Source of the DNA: Bacteroidota bacterium
Lineage (GTDB): Bacteria > Bacteroidota > Bacteroidia > JABDFU01
NCBI GenBank assembly: GCA_016183775.1
Contig: JACPDY010000014.1
Span: forward strand, 1-64,000
Reading direction: 5' to 3'
DNA length: 64,000 nt
Shown: piece after piece, positions 9,401-16,926 of the stretch
How positions within the stretch are numbered: the stretch's first letter is position 1
Layout of the letters: every line of letters starts with the position of its first letter
Translations under genes and position numbers: made by a program
Notes under the pieces: generated by a model
Told to the model about the DNA's origin: nothing
The model's input: only the letters and a program-made list of their open reading frames with translations
Database searches by the model: none

Positions 9401-11048
9401 TGTAAAACTTTTCGCTATCGTTCAATAATAGTTCTCCTTTCGCTTCGTAATTACACATGTTAAATACTTTTCGGAAATAATATTTTGTTTCATTACCTTG
9501 TAATTTTTTATCGACTTTGAAAAACATATTTATACGATGTGTTTTGTCCCTGATTTTTATTACCGAATTGTTATTTATAATTTTAAATACATTTTCTTGG
9601 CTTATTTCTTTTGACGTATCAAACTTCTCAAACAACTCCTCTTTTACTTTTGGATTTATAAATTGAGAAGTAACATCGACATCAATTTTTTTATAGCCTT
9701 CGACCATTTTTTCCCTTTCGAGAATTTTAATGTTATGAATGTCTTGCCAAATACGAAATTCCTGAAAATCAGGACTTGATTTGGACGCACACTTTGAGCC
9801 GTACATTATACCATCAACCCCTTTTTTCTTTTCATATTGACATTCGCCGATAGAATTTTTTTGTGATTTTAATTCTCGTTGATAATAGATAATGTCGTTG
9901 CTTATGATATGAAGTAAGTCCTTAGTAAGAAACTCATTGACCTTAGACATTTTTGCTTTTACCTGTGTAGGATAAAGCACTTCAACAATATTTTGTAGTA
10001 GAATTGTATCTGTATTTAGTTTTTTCAATTCCTCATTTAATTCTAATTGTTTTTGCCAAATTGCTTCAAGTTCCTTTTTATATTTACTTCTGTATACGGC
10101 ATATTGTCTGATTTTAAAATCATTTTTATTTTCTTTTAATCCATCAAAAAAGTATTCTCCTGGATGTTTATCACCCATTTTATTGTCTTGAGCTGTCGTA
10201 CACAAAGCCCAATCGTCAGGCTTTGGTATTTGAGGTTTTAGTTGTTTTTCTTTCCCGGTTTTTTCATCAACTGATACAGTAATCAAAAAAGTGTATTCTT
10301 TTTCTTCCCATTCCGGCTTTTTCTTTCTCTCTTCCGTCCATGGTTTTACCCTATCACTATATGGTGTAATTTCATATTTATAGTTCCCTTTTTTATTCTT
10401 TTCCTCACTTTCAAGTTTAACGGATTTTATTTTTAAAATCTCTACCCATTTTATTTCTTTTACGTCACCTTCTTTCAAATCTTTTCTACTACTCTTAAAT
10501 CCTCTTCGCTGGTTCAACATATAAAGGATCCGAGCAAGTTCAGAAAATGTAATCTTTTCAGTAAGTGCTTTTTTTCTCAAATAATAAATTATCCAATCTT
10601 CTGATAAAGCTAATTTTCCGTCTTTGTTTTTCACTCCAAGTTCCTTCGTGGCTTCATTAATAGTTTGTTGGGTAAATGGTAAGTAATCACTAATGGAAAA
10701 CTTAAAATTCTCATCATCTTGTATGTTCTTTTTAAAATTTTCAGGGAACTCTTCATTGAGCCAACCAAGAACTTTAAATACTTTTATTAATCTTGTCCTT
10801 CTTAATTTATATCTCTGCTTTAATCTTCTGGAACCTCTTTTTACTCTTCTGAAAGCCGCTTTAGTTTCTACCGGAGAACCTGATTCAAATTTTGTAAGAT
10901 AATCACCATCCATTGGAATTATTCTGCTACCAAGCCATTCAATACTTCCTTCTTTGCCATAGTCAGCAAATGACTCCGGTAGATTAATTAGAGCTCCACC
11001 TATTGAATTCGTACCGATATCAAGTCCAAGAATTTTTTTAGCTTTCAT
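6402..11048 (-). CDS. cas9: CRISPR-associated endonuclease Cas9 (type II-C)
   Basis: 1548 residues, long for a type II-C Cas9. RuvC-I is ILGLDIGTNSIG (Asp10). The arginine-rich bridge helix is AAFRRVKRGSRRLKQRYKLRR. RuvC-II is DEIHIELGREL (Glu751). The HNH motif is YEIEHIIPQS, with catalytic His887, Glu886 in the usual Asp position as in other Bacteroidota enzymes, and an Asn in SMNNLVIS. RuvC-III is DHRHHALDALI (His1077, Asp1080). The last 350 or so residues should hold the wedge and PAM-interacting domain. All catalytic residues are present. Codon use is strongly AT-rich and Lys/Asn-heavy compared with the nuo operon, which suggests transfer. It is the first gene of the cas operon and diverges from the tracrRNA. 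Confidence 0.97.
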   Translation of the reverse strand: MKAKKILGLDIGTNSIGGALINLPESFADYGKEGSIEWLGSRIIPMDGDYLTKFESGSPVETKAAFRRVKRGSRRLKQRYKLRRTRLIKVFKVLGWLNEEFPENFKKNIQDDENFKFSISDYLPFTQQTINEATKELGVKNKDGKLALSEDWIIYYLRKKALTEKITFSELARILYMLNQRRGFKSSRKDLKEGDVKEIKWVEILKIKSVKLESEEKNKKGNYKYEITPYSDRVKPWTEERKKKPEWEEKEYTFLITVSVDEKTGKEKQLKPQIPKPDDWALCTTAQDNKMGDKHPGEYFFDGLKENKNDFKIRQYAVYRSKYKKELEAIWQKQLELNEELKKLNTDTILLQNIVEVLYPTQVKAKMSKVNEFLTKDLLHIISNDIIYYQRELKSQKNSIGECQYEKKKGVDGIMYGSKCASKSSPDFQEFRIWQDIHNIKILEREKMVEGYKKIDVDVTSQFINPKVKEELFEKFDTSKEISQENVFKIINNNSVIKIRDKTHRINMFFKVDKKLQGNETKYYFRKVFNMCNYEAKGELLLNDSEKFYKLWHILFSISSADAEKSVKGIKSALENKTNQFDLPQNVINQLAISPELEKQKKYAAYSTKAIRKLLPLMRVGKYWNENLITSEVKIRAAEITKRLEEINYNERKINEIADDDIQKQLLKSFIKKENLLQELNTYQACYLVYDRHSEKGNDITYTKIDELDVLKLIPNNSLRNPVVEQIVRETLLLVKDVWKKHGQPDEIHIELGRELKKNMEEKEKITKNQNKNHAEKQRIKKLLKELLNESFEEYNDEEKKVTSQFLVKPNPESPRDIDKFRIWKSGSNVKDDEFEKLFKDGNKERVPTKAEIKKYILWLTQSCRSPYTGKIIPISKLFSTDYEIEHIIPQSKFANDSMNNLVISEAAINPPPYKGNILARNFIKTFGGEKGKEHVINGKQYFILGENDYENRCSETFKYQKSKLKNLLATEVPEDFVSRQLNDTRYITRKVAELLCPVAKDKTGIIFTGGSVTTELKKKWGLNKEWKKLLLPRFKRLEEINKKEYVQQNKFDANDIDINVPENPELELKRIDHRHHALDALIIAATTREHIRYLNSLNAVDSDAELKKVQQTLVKGKIREFKEPWMEFTKDARTKLEETIVSFKTNHKVVSKPHNKFTKWEKQADGSFEKVIFKQKSNPKWMAVRKSMFKEPQGIVYIKEIETKSFRTHKEMLDIVKLQIARMEAQNTPNQKHASYIYDQETREMVKNIIELSGGKVEAIEKYLKKFKPMNLNGEKIYNVRIAVFTEYAAKRVTLDKSFDEKKIKKIPYAKEGKSVIGTLLLNHLKCVEYKNDPGLAFSGEGLEALAKKNQGKTINKVTIAEQKSSESKFRNQYVEVDAGSNAYFIIYENEATKERDDYKSLATHKAIERLVKGESFAEKREGYKTIILSPNDLVYVPTQEEFGKVKNNISIDEAIDWRNKKKIFERTFKMVSCSGNQCFFVPNFLSKPIIDTKELGANNKSEKAWDGKVFYEKNSKEKETRKDNGTMIKEICIKLKVDRLGNIKPV

Positions 11049-11062
11049 ATTTATAATTTATT

Positions 11063-11070
11063 TATATTTG
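11063..11070 (+). promoter_or_regulatory. -7 box of the tracrRNA promoter
   Basis: TATATTTG matches the Bacteroidota -7 consensus TAnnTTTG exactly. It lies 6 nt before the anti-repeat, so transcription should start at about 11075. No clear -33 TTTG is seen. It lies only 15-22 bp upstream of the divergent cas9 start codon. Confidence 0.6.
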
Positions 11071-11156
11071 TAGCGAAGCAAATCACAATAAGGATTTATT
11101 CCGTAGTGAGATTCGTCTCAATTAGGTTAGCCCTTGTCCTCAACAGGGGCTTTTTT
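11071..11156 (+). ncRNA. tracrRNA
   Basis: AAGCAAATCACAA at 11076-11088 is the exact reverse complement of 13 nt at the 5' side of the CRISPR repeat and is the anti-repeat. It is followed by GGATTTATTCC (11093-11103), a nexus-like hairpin, then TGAGA-TTCG-TCTCA (11107-11120). An 8-bp stem (11130-11137 with 11143-11150) ends in TTTTTT. It is encoded on the plus strand beside cas9, the usual place in type II-C loci. The exact ends are inferred; a second hairpin at 11177-11210 could extend it. Confidence 0.85.
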
Positions 11157-11176
11157 ATCCCCTTGTGAAAACATCT

Positions 11177-11210
11177 AAAGCGATCCTTCCAAAAGCGGGA
11201 TCGCTTTTTT
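11177..11210 (+). terminator. Second strong terminator after the tracrRNA
   Basis: The stem AAAGCGATCC / GGATCGCTTT (11177-11186 and 11198-11207) runs into a T-run. It is preceded by TTGTGAAAACATCT, a phrase seen in longer Bacteroidota tracrRNAs. It may therefore be the true 3' end of a long tracrRNA or a backup terminator. Confidence 0.75.
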
Positions 11211-11374
11211 ACTTACTATGCATTAGTGTAAGTTGCATCAACCACCGGGCAATAATAAGTTAAATTTTAATAAAAAACATCGGTATAAATACTTAATTTT
11301 TAGAAGCTGTAAATTGCTTTGAAATTGCACCGGAGATAAAGGGAATATGAGAAATTTTAAGCCGGGTTTTAAGG

Positions 11375-11448
11375 TTACACCCTAATCCCCACCACCGTCA
11401 TATTATCGATCTGGTTTTCATTTTTCATCCATTATTTGATGAAATGGT
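11375..11448 (-). pseudogene. Remnant of the 3' end of a third TPR-SpoIIE phosphatase gene
   Basis: The minus strand here encodes WMKNENQIDNMTVVGIRV and a stop, nearly identical to the C-terminus of the phosphatase gene at 12084-13955. An in-frame TAA just before the Trp and loss of everything upstream show it is dead. The remnant is enclosed by the perfect 10-bp inverted repeat AAGCCGGGTT (11359-11368) and AACCCGGCTT (11453-11462). The toxin-antitoxin pair now lies between it and the intact paralogues. Confidence 0.85.
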
Positions 11449-11460
11449 AAAGAACCCGGC

Positions 11461-11492
11461 TTTGGAATAAAAAAGTAAATGTCGTACCTTTA
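11461..11492 (+). promoter_or_regulatory. Putative promoter of the toxin-antitoxin operon
   Basis: TTTG at 11461-11464 and TACCTTTA at 11485-11492 are separated by 20 nt. This fits the Bacteroidota -33/-7 pattern with one mismatch in the last base of the -7 box. Transcription would start about 20 nt before the antitoxin ATG. Confidence 0.45.
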
Positions 11493-11515
11493 AGAAGTAA
11501 TAAAAAATCGCAACC

Positions 11516-11755
11516 ATGACAAGAATAGCATTAAAAAAACAGCTGTACAAAGCCATTGATAATATAGAAGACACAAGCTTTTTAAAAGCGGTATATAATA
11601 TTTTGAATGACAAAATAAGAGATCGGGCTTATGAATTTACTGATGAGCAAAAGGCAGAGTTAGACGAGCAATTTGCACTACATAAGACAGGTAAAACAAA
11701 ATCGTACACGGTGAAAGAAGTAAGGGCAATGGCGTTGGCAAGAAAGAAAAAATGA
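11516..11755 (+). CDS. Putative antitoxin of a RelE/ParE-type module
   Basis: 79 residues, with an N-terminal half of predicted helices (LKKQLYKAIDNIEDTSFLKAVYNIL) and a basic C-terminus ending ALARKKK. The family is not recognisable from sequence alone. The role is inferred from its size and from the 4-bp ATGA overlap with the downstream toxin gene, the typical layout of type II modules. Such antitoxins bind their toxin and usually repress their own promoter. The pair lies in a debris-rich gap between cas9 and the phosphatase genes, consistent with insertion as a small mobile module. Confidence 0.7.
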   Translation: MTRIALKKQLYKAIDNIEDTSFLKAVYNILNDKIRDRAYEFTDEQKAELDEQFALHKTGKTKSYTVKEVRAMALARKKK

Positions 11756-12054
11756 AGCTGAAAGTTGTTGTAAAGCCTTTAGCAGCGACACAAGTAGCCA
11801 AAGCGTATGAATGGTACGAAAAGCAGCTTAATGGTTTAGGGCTTGATTTTTTAAAAGAGTGGGAAGCTGTCACTGATTATATTGCTTCGCATCCTGAATC
11901 CTTTCAGAAAAAATACAAGCACTTCCGCCAGGGATTATTTAACCGATTTCCATATATGGCGGTGTACATATACGAGGTAAAAGAAAGAAGGATTGTAATT
12001 TTCACCGTAATCAGTGCAAAGCAAAAACCTTCAAGACGTTATAAAAGGAAATAA
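11752..12054 (+). CDS. RelE/ParE family toxin
   Basis: 100 residues with the short alpha/beta ParE/RelE pattern. The N-terminal strand is MKLKVVVKPLAA, followed by two helices (AYEWYEKQLNGLGLDFLKEWEAV), FPYMAVYIYEV, and the closing strand RRIVIFTVISA with a basic tail SRRYKRK. Family members either cleave mRNA on the ribosome or poison gyrase, and which applies here cannot be told. The length is normal and the frame intact. It is translationally coupled to the antitoxin. Confidence 0.85.
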   Translation: MKLKVVVKPLAATQVAKAYEWYEKQLNGLGLDFLKEWEAVTDYIASHPESFQKKYKHFRQGLFNRFPYMAVYIYEVKERRIVIFTVISAKQKPSRRYKRK

Positions 12055-12083
12055 ATATTCAGGTTATTGGGTTTAACAGTCTC

Positions 12084-13955
12084 CTACACCCTAACCCCCA
12101 CCACCGTCATATCATCAATCTGATTTTCATTTTTCATCCATTCTTTAATCGTATAATAAAGCGCTTCTCTCTGCTCGTTCATTGGTAATGTGCAAATGTC
12201 GAGTAATAGTAACTGGAATGGAGGGTAGTAAAATTTTTTTCGCATGTCGCCGCCTTTCTGGTCGGCATAGCCATCGCTGAATAAATACAAAATGTCGTTT
12301 TTTTCTAACTGAAATGTATGTTGCTCAAATACCTGGCCGAGCTGGTTTCCCATAGCAATCCGGTCGGCTTTGGCTTCCGTTAATTGGCCATTACGAATAA
12401 TGTACATGGAGTTATGCGCGCCCGCGTATTGCAGCTGCAAAGTGCTGAGATCAATGGAGCAAAAGGCTATGTCCATGCCGTTTTTAAGCGATACTTTTTC
12501 ATCCTCATCTTTGAAGGTATGGGCAATAGCATTATTAAGTTCCTGTAAAATCAATGCCGGCCCGTAAACCTGTTTTATTTTAACAATGTGTTCGATCATA
12601 TTATTTCCCGCCAGCGACATGAATGCTCCGGGAACACCATGCCCGGTGCAGTCAACAACGGCAAGTAATGTTTTATTGCCAACCCGGTGGTGCCAGTAAA
12701 AATCACCGCTTACTATATCTTTCGGTTTAAAAAACACAAATGAATCGGGAAAGCTTTGTTTAATATCATCTTCGTGCGAAAGTAATGTTTGCTGTATATA
12801 TTTTGCGTATTCAATACTGTCGAGTATATTCCGTCTGCTGTCATCCAACTGCTTGTATGCTGTTTTTAATTCCACATTTTTAAGTCGCTCAATTTCCGAT
12901 TCCTTTTTCATGGAGTCGATCTGGCTGAGCAGCATCATGTTCTCAATTTTTTTGGCAGACTCCAGGCTGGAAGCTTCTTCTTTCAGCCGGTAATATTTAT
13001 TTGTATGTCTCAGGGCGGTCTTATGATCACCAAGGTGTTCATAAGCGTCTGCCAATAGTTTATGACAATAGGAGAGATCTTTTTTGGTTTTCAGATCAGT
13101 ATAAATAAACAAAGCACGTTTTACCTGGTCTATTGCTTCGGGCAGTTTCCCCTGTACTAAAAATAAGCGGCCTATCGTTTGTAAACAGGCCGCTTCAGTA
13201 TTCCGGTTGCCAAATTCAACGGCAATTTTCATGCTTTCCATCAGGCATTTCTGGGCATTTTCAAAATCATTCAGCTCAATATAGCAATCGCCTATGTTGT
13301 GGAGAGTTGATGCAGTGCCCCTTTTGTCGCCGATATTATTTTTTATGGCAAGGCTTTGAATGTAACACTCAATGGCTTTTTCGTTATCGCCGCTCACCAT
13401 ATATATGCCGCCAATGCCATTCAATACCCTCGACCAGATACTTTTATCATCCAGGTCCCGCGCGATTCTCTCGCTTTGCAAATAGAATTTCAAAGCATTG
13501 TCAAAATCTTTTATCGAGGAATATACATTGGCAATATTTAGCAACGAAGATGATTGATCAGATTTTTTTTCGATCTCTTCGCGGATCTTTAAGGCCTGGA
13601 AATGGTATCGCAGCGAATTTTCATAATCGCTCATTAAGAAAGAGTCGGTTCCGATACAGGAGTAAATGGTGGCGAGCCCTCTTTTTTCCTGTAGTTCTTC
13701 AAAAAATGGAAGCGCTTCGAAGCATAATTTTAAAGAAGTGTCGTAGTTTGAAAGCAGCTGGTTGCAGACAGCCATGTTACGCAAACTGTGTGCTATTCCG
13801 CGCTTGTAATTTAATTTTTCTGACAATTCACGGGCTTCCAACGCTAATTCCAAAGCCCGTTCCGTATTTAAATTACGGATAGCCCATGATTCCTCTGTAA
13901 GAGTATCAATCCGTTCCTGCCTACTTATTTTATTTGCCGCTTCACTTTCTGACAC
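12084..13955 (-). CDS. TPR repeat protein with C-terminal SpoIIE/PP2C phosphatase domain
   Basis: 623 residues with no signal peptide or membrane segment, so cytosolic. The first 330 or so residues are tetratricopeptide repeats, many with the A-L-x-Y/F spacing (NALKFYLQSERIA). A short coiled coil leads into a SpoIIE-type PP2C domain with VVDCTGHGVPGAFMS, LFSDGYADQKGG and NQIDDMTVVG, which include the metal-binding aspartates. The domain should dephosphorylate a serine or threonine on a partner such as an anti-sigma antagonist. It starts 10 bp after a close paralogue, so the two are probably one transcript. Its 3' end is duplicated as a dead fragment at 11375-11448. Confidence 0.9.
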   Translation of the reverse strand: MSESEAANKISRQERIDTLTEESWAIRNLNTERALELALEARELSEKLNYKRGIAHSLRNMAVCNQLLSNYDTSLKLCFEALPFFEELQEKRGLATIYSCIGTDSFLMSDYENSLRYHFQALKIREEIEKKSDQSSSLLNIANVYSSIKDFDNALKFYLQSERIARDLDDKSIWSRVLNGIGGIYMVSGDNEKAIECYIQSLAIKNNIGDKRGTASTLHNIGDCYIELNDFENAQKCLMESMKIAVEFGNRNTEAACLQTIGRLFLVQGKLPEAIDQVKRALFIYTDLKTKKDLSYCHKLLADAYEHLGDHKTALRHTNKYYRLKEEASSLESAKKIENMMLLSQIDSMKKESEIERLKNVELKTAYKQLDDSRRNILDSIEYAKYIQQTLLSHEDDIKQSFPDSFVFFKPKDIVSGDFYWHHRVGNKTLLAVVDCTGHGVPGAFMSLAGNNMIEHIVKIKQVYGPALILQELNNAIAHTFKDEDEKVSLKNGMDIAFCSIDLSTLQLQYAGAHNSMYIIRNGQLTEAKADRIAMGNQLGQVFEQHTFQLEKNDILYLFSDGYADQKGGDMRKKFYYPPFQLLLLDICTLPMNEQREALYYTIKEWMKNENQIDDMTVVGVRV

Positions 13956-13965
13956 AAAACCTCGG

Positions 13966-15843
13966 TTATATCTTTATTCCAATAACAAGCATATCATCTA
14001 TTTGTTTTTCATTTCCCATCCATTCGTTAATGGTTTCACGAAGTAACCACTTTTGCTTTTCCATTGATTCCGTATATATTTTCAGGAGCAGATTTTTAAA
14101 TGGTTCATAATAGAATTTTTTTCTCAGAGGTCCGCCTTTTTGGTCAGCAAATCCATCGGTAAAAATATAGATGCAATCACCTTTTTTTAGTTTAATGCGG
14201 TGGTTGGTAAATTTAGCTGAAGCGCTGTTTCCTATTGAGATGCTATCTCCTTTATATTCGGTAATGATACCAGACGAAATATGATACAGGGGATTGTGGG
14301 CCCCGGCAAACAACAGCTCTGTTTTCGTTTTGTTTATCGAACACATGGCGATATCCATACTGTCGCGTAACCCGCTGTCATCGTGAGCCTTCAGCGTTCG
14401 CTCCATAAAATGATTCGTTTCATTTAAAATAAAGGATGGATTTGGCATCCATTGATTAACCGCCACCTGGTTCAAAACACTATTGGCTACTACCGACATA
14501 AGAGCCCCTGAAACCCCATGTCCGGTACAATCAACTGCCGCGACAAGAATATCATTTTCTTTTTCATACATCCAGAAAAAGTCCCCGCTGATAATATCTT
14601 TCGGCCGCTGAAAAACAAACGATTCGGAAAAGTATTGTTTGAAACTGCCTGCATGCGGCAAAATGGAATCCTGTATATGCTTCGCATAATTTATACTTTC
14701 CACAATACTTCTGTTTGTTTTTTCAACCTCCTCATTTAATTTTTTCAGTTCATCATTTACGGCCCGTTGCGATTCGCTTTCTTTTTTAAGCGTTTCAACC
14801 TGGTGAAGCACAAGCAGGCTTTGCGTTTTTATATCGGCTTCCCGGCTGAACTCCCGTTCTTTTTCTTTACAAAATAGTTTGTGATAAGACAATGCCTTTT
14901 CATAGTCCTTATTTGAAGCCCAGACTTCAGATAAAGACAAATACGCTTCGGCTAAAATGTTTTCTTCGGAAGTAAATTCGGCTTTGGATATTGATCCTTC
15001 AAGGTACTGAATGGCCAATTTGTGTTTCCCTCTTTTATGTGCAACCTTGCCAAGCCCGAGCAGGGCTTTCGCTTCTCCAAAATTACTTTCAAGTGATATT
15101 GCTTTTTTAAGTCCCAGTAAATAATACTTTTCTGCATTCATCAGGTCTCCGATATTGAAAAATGATTCGGAAATGGATAAAAGGACACCTGTATTGTTTA
15201 AGTAGTTATATCGATTTAAACTTTCAAAATAAAATTCAAGTGCCTTTTCATGCTCTTTATTGCGGGAATGAATACTGCCCAGGTTAATCAGCAATATAGC
15301 TTCGTCGGCCGGCCGGCCACCAATGGACCTGGCTAGCTCAAGGCCTTTTTCAAAATGTTGTATAGCATGGTGGAAATCTTTTTTGATGCAATATATAGTT
15401 CCAATATTTGTAAGTGATACAATAATGCCAGGAATGTCGTTGATTCCCTCCTGGATCTGCCAGCTGAGGATATGATATTTTAAAGAGTTTTCGTAATCTC
15501 CTAAGCTATAGCTATTGATACCTAACATTGTAATAATGGCTGCTTCGCCGGACCTGTCCTTAAGTTCACGGAACAATTCAAGGGCTTCAATTGCTTTTTG
15601 AAAACTTTGGTCATATTTTGAGAGCACGTAAAAGGCATTCGCCTGGATCCGGAGTGATTCGGCTTTACCTTTAATATAACTTACCTCTAAAGAAGAATTA
15701 TAGGTAATGGTTGCATTTGCCAATGATCCTTTAATGTCGCTCAGACGAAGCTCCCACGCCAACTGATTTTGAAGATCAATCTTCTCAAAAGTATTCCTTG
15801 TCAAATTGATTTTATCCCGTATGTTTTTTAAATTATCAGACAT
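13966..15843 (-). CDS. TPR repeat protein with C-terminal SpoIIE/PP2C phosphatase domain (paralogue)
   Basis: 625 residues with the same layout as its downstream neighbour: TPR units to about residue 330, a coiled coil, then the phosphatase core AVDCTGHGVSGALMS, IFTDGFADQKGG and KQIDDMLVIG. The two proteins clearly arose by tandem duplication but have diverged over most of their length. The TPR halves may therefore listen to different partners while the catalytic halves stay alike. All metal-binding aspartates are kept. It is the first gene of the pair and is divergent from the universal stress protein gene. Confidence 0.9.
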   Translation of the reverse strand: MSDNLKNIRDKINLTRNTFEKIDLQNQLAWELRLSDIKGSLANATITYNSSLEVSYIKGKAESLRIQANAFYVLSKYDQSFQKAIEALELFRELKDRSGEAAIITMLGINSYSLGDYENSLKYHILSWQIQEGINDIPGIIVSLTNIGTIYCIKKDFHHAIQHFEKGLELARSIGGRPADEAILLINLGSIHSRNKEHEKALEFYFESLNRYNYLNNTGVLLSISESFFNIGDLMNAEKYYLLGLKKAISLESNFGEAKALLGLGKVAHKRGKHKLAIQYLEGSISKAEFTSEENILAEAYLSLSEVWASNKDYEKALSYHKLFCKEKEREFSREADIKTQSLLVLHQVETLKKESESQRAVNDELKKLNEEVEKTNRSIVESINYAKHIQDSILPHAGSFKQYFSESFVFQRPKDIISGDFFWMYEKENDILVAAVDCTGHGVSGALMSVVANSVLNQVAVNQWMPNPSFILNETNHFMERTLKAHDDSGLRDSMDIAMCSINKTKTELLFAGAHNPLYHISSGIITEYKGDSISIGNSASAKFTNHRIKLKKGDCIYIFTDGFADQKGGPLRKKFYYEPFKNLLLKIYTESMEKQKWLLRETINEWMGNEKQIDDMLVIGIKI

Positions 15844-16072
15844 TCTATATTTTGATCATTATAAATTCGCCCCCGCAACCCTGATTTTTTAATAATTCAC
15901 TTTCCCTTGTTCGTTTTCAAAACATGCTTTAAAATTTAATTTAAAAATTAAATTAACTATATTCGCCCTACTTTATATTTTCATTTTAATGGTGTATATT
16001 TAAGTCCCTTATAAAAGTATATACATTAAGTCAATAAAATTAGCAATAATTTAACGATCAGATTTTAGCTTT

Positions 16073-16900
16073 ATGAACACAAACATTTTTCTTGTTCCTA
16101 CAGATTACAGTAAAGTCGCCGACTGTGCTATTAACCATGCTGTAAGATTGGCCCAGACTTTAAAAGGAGAAATACAGCTGTTGCATGTTGTTGCAAAAGA
16201 CAGGGATGTTGAAGAAAATAAAACAAAGCTTCAAAAAATAGCTGCTGACATAAATAAGGCAAGCAATGTTAAGGTTGATTATATTGTGCGGGTTGGAAAT
16301 ATTTTTGATGACATCGGCAAGGTGGCCTCGGAAATAAAAGCCCAGCTGATTATAATGGGAACGCATGGTGTAAAAGGATTTCAACACATAACGGGCAGCC
16401 ATGCATTAAAGGTAATTACCAACTCAAAGGTTCCTTTTATTGTTGTACAACAGCGCAATATCCGGGAAGGATATTCTAAAATTGTATTGCCGCTCGAACT
16501 TGCCAAGGAAACAAAACAAAAGATCGCCATTACAATTTCTATGGCAAAATATTTTAACTCAAAAGTGTATGTGTTTTCTCCCCTGGAAACAGATGAGTAC
16601 CTGAGGAATTCGGCAACACGTAACCTTAATTATACAAAGAGTGAAATGCAGATCCACAAGATTTCTTTTGAAACGGCTACTGCTGAAAAGTCCGGCAACT
16701 TTGTAAAACAATTGTTGCATTATGCGTCAAAAATTGACGCGGACCTGATCACTATGCTTAACATACAGGATATAGGTCTAACTGAATTTATTGCGGGGCC
16801 CGATGAACAGCAGGTCATTACAAACGAAACTCAGATACCGGTACTTTGTATGAATCCTGTTAACGTTACTGTGAGTGGAGGAAGCATTTTATTTTCCTGA
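16073..16900 (+). CDS. Universal stress protein with two UspA domains
   Basis: 275 residues. The first domain begins NIFLVPTDYSKVADCAINHA and ends with the nucleotide-binding loop MGTHG, eight residues, then GS. That loop is close to the ATP-binding type. The second domain (about residues 145-275) is more divergent and lacks a clear loop. Tandem Usp proteins of this kind are common in Bacteroidota and respond to stress or low energy. It stands alone between two minus-strand signalling genes. The spacing to the convergent cyclase gene is 26 bp. Confidence 0.88.
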   Translation: MNTNIFLVPTDYSKVADCAINHAVRLAQTLKGEIQLLHVVAKDRDVEENKTKLQKIAADINKASNVKVDYIVRVGNIFDDIGKVASEIKAQLIIMGTHGVKGFQHITGSHALKVITNSKVPFIVVQQRNIREGYSKIVLPLELAKETKQKIAITISMAKYFNSKVYVFSPLETDEYLRNSATRNLNYTKSEMQIHKISFETATAEKSGNFVKQLLHYASKIDADLITMLNIQDIGLTEFIAGPDEQQVITNETQIPVLCMNPVNVTVSGGSILFS

Positions 16901-16926
16901 TATTCACTTTTATATAATTTCTGATC

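Noticed and set aside
13133-13882. 249-codon plus-strand frame inside the TPR-SpoIIE gene
   Set aside because: It is antisense to a well-supported gene and has no domain pattern.
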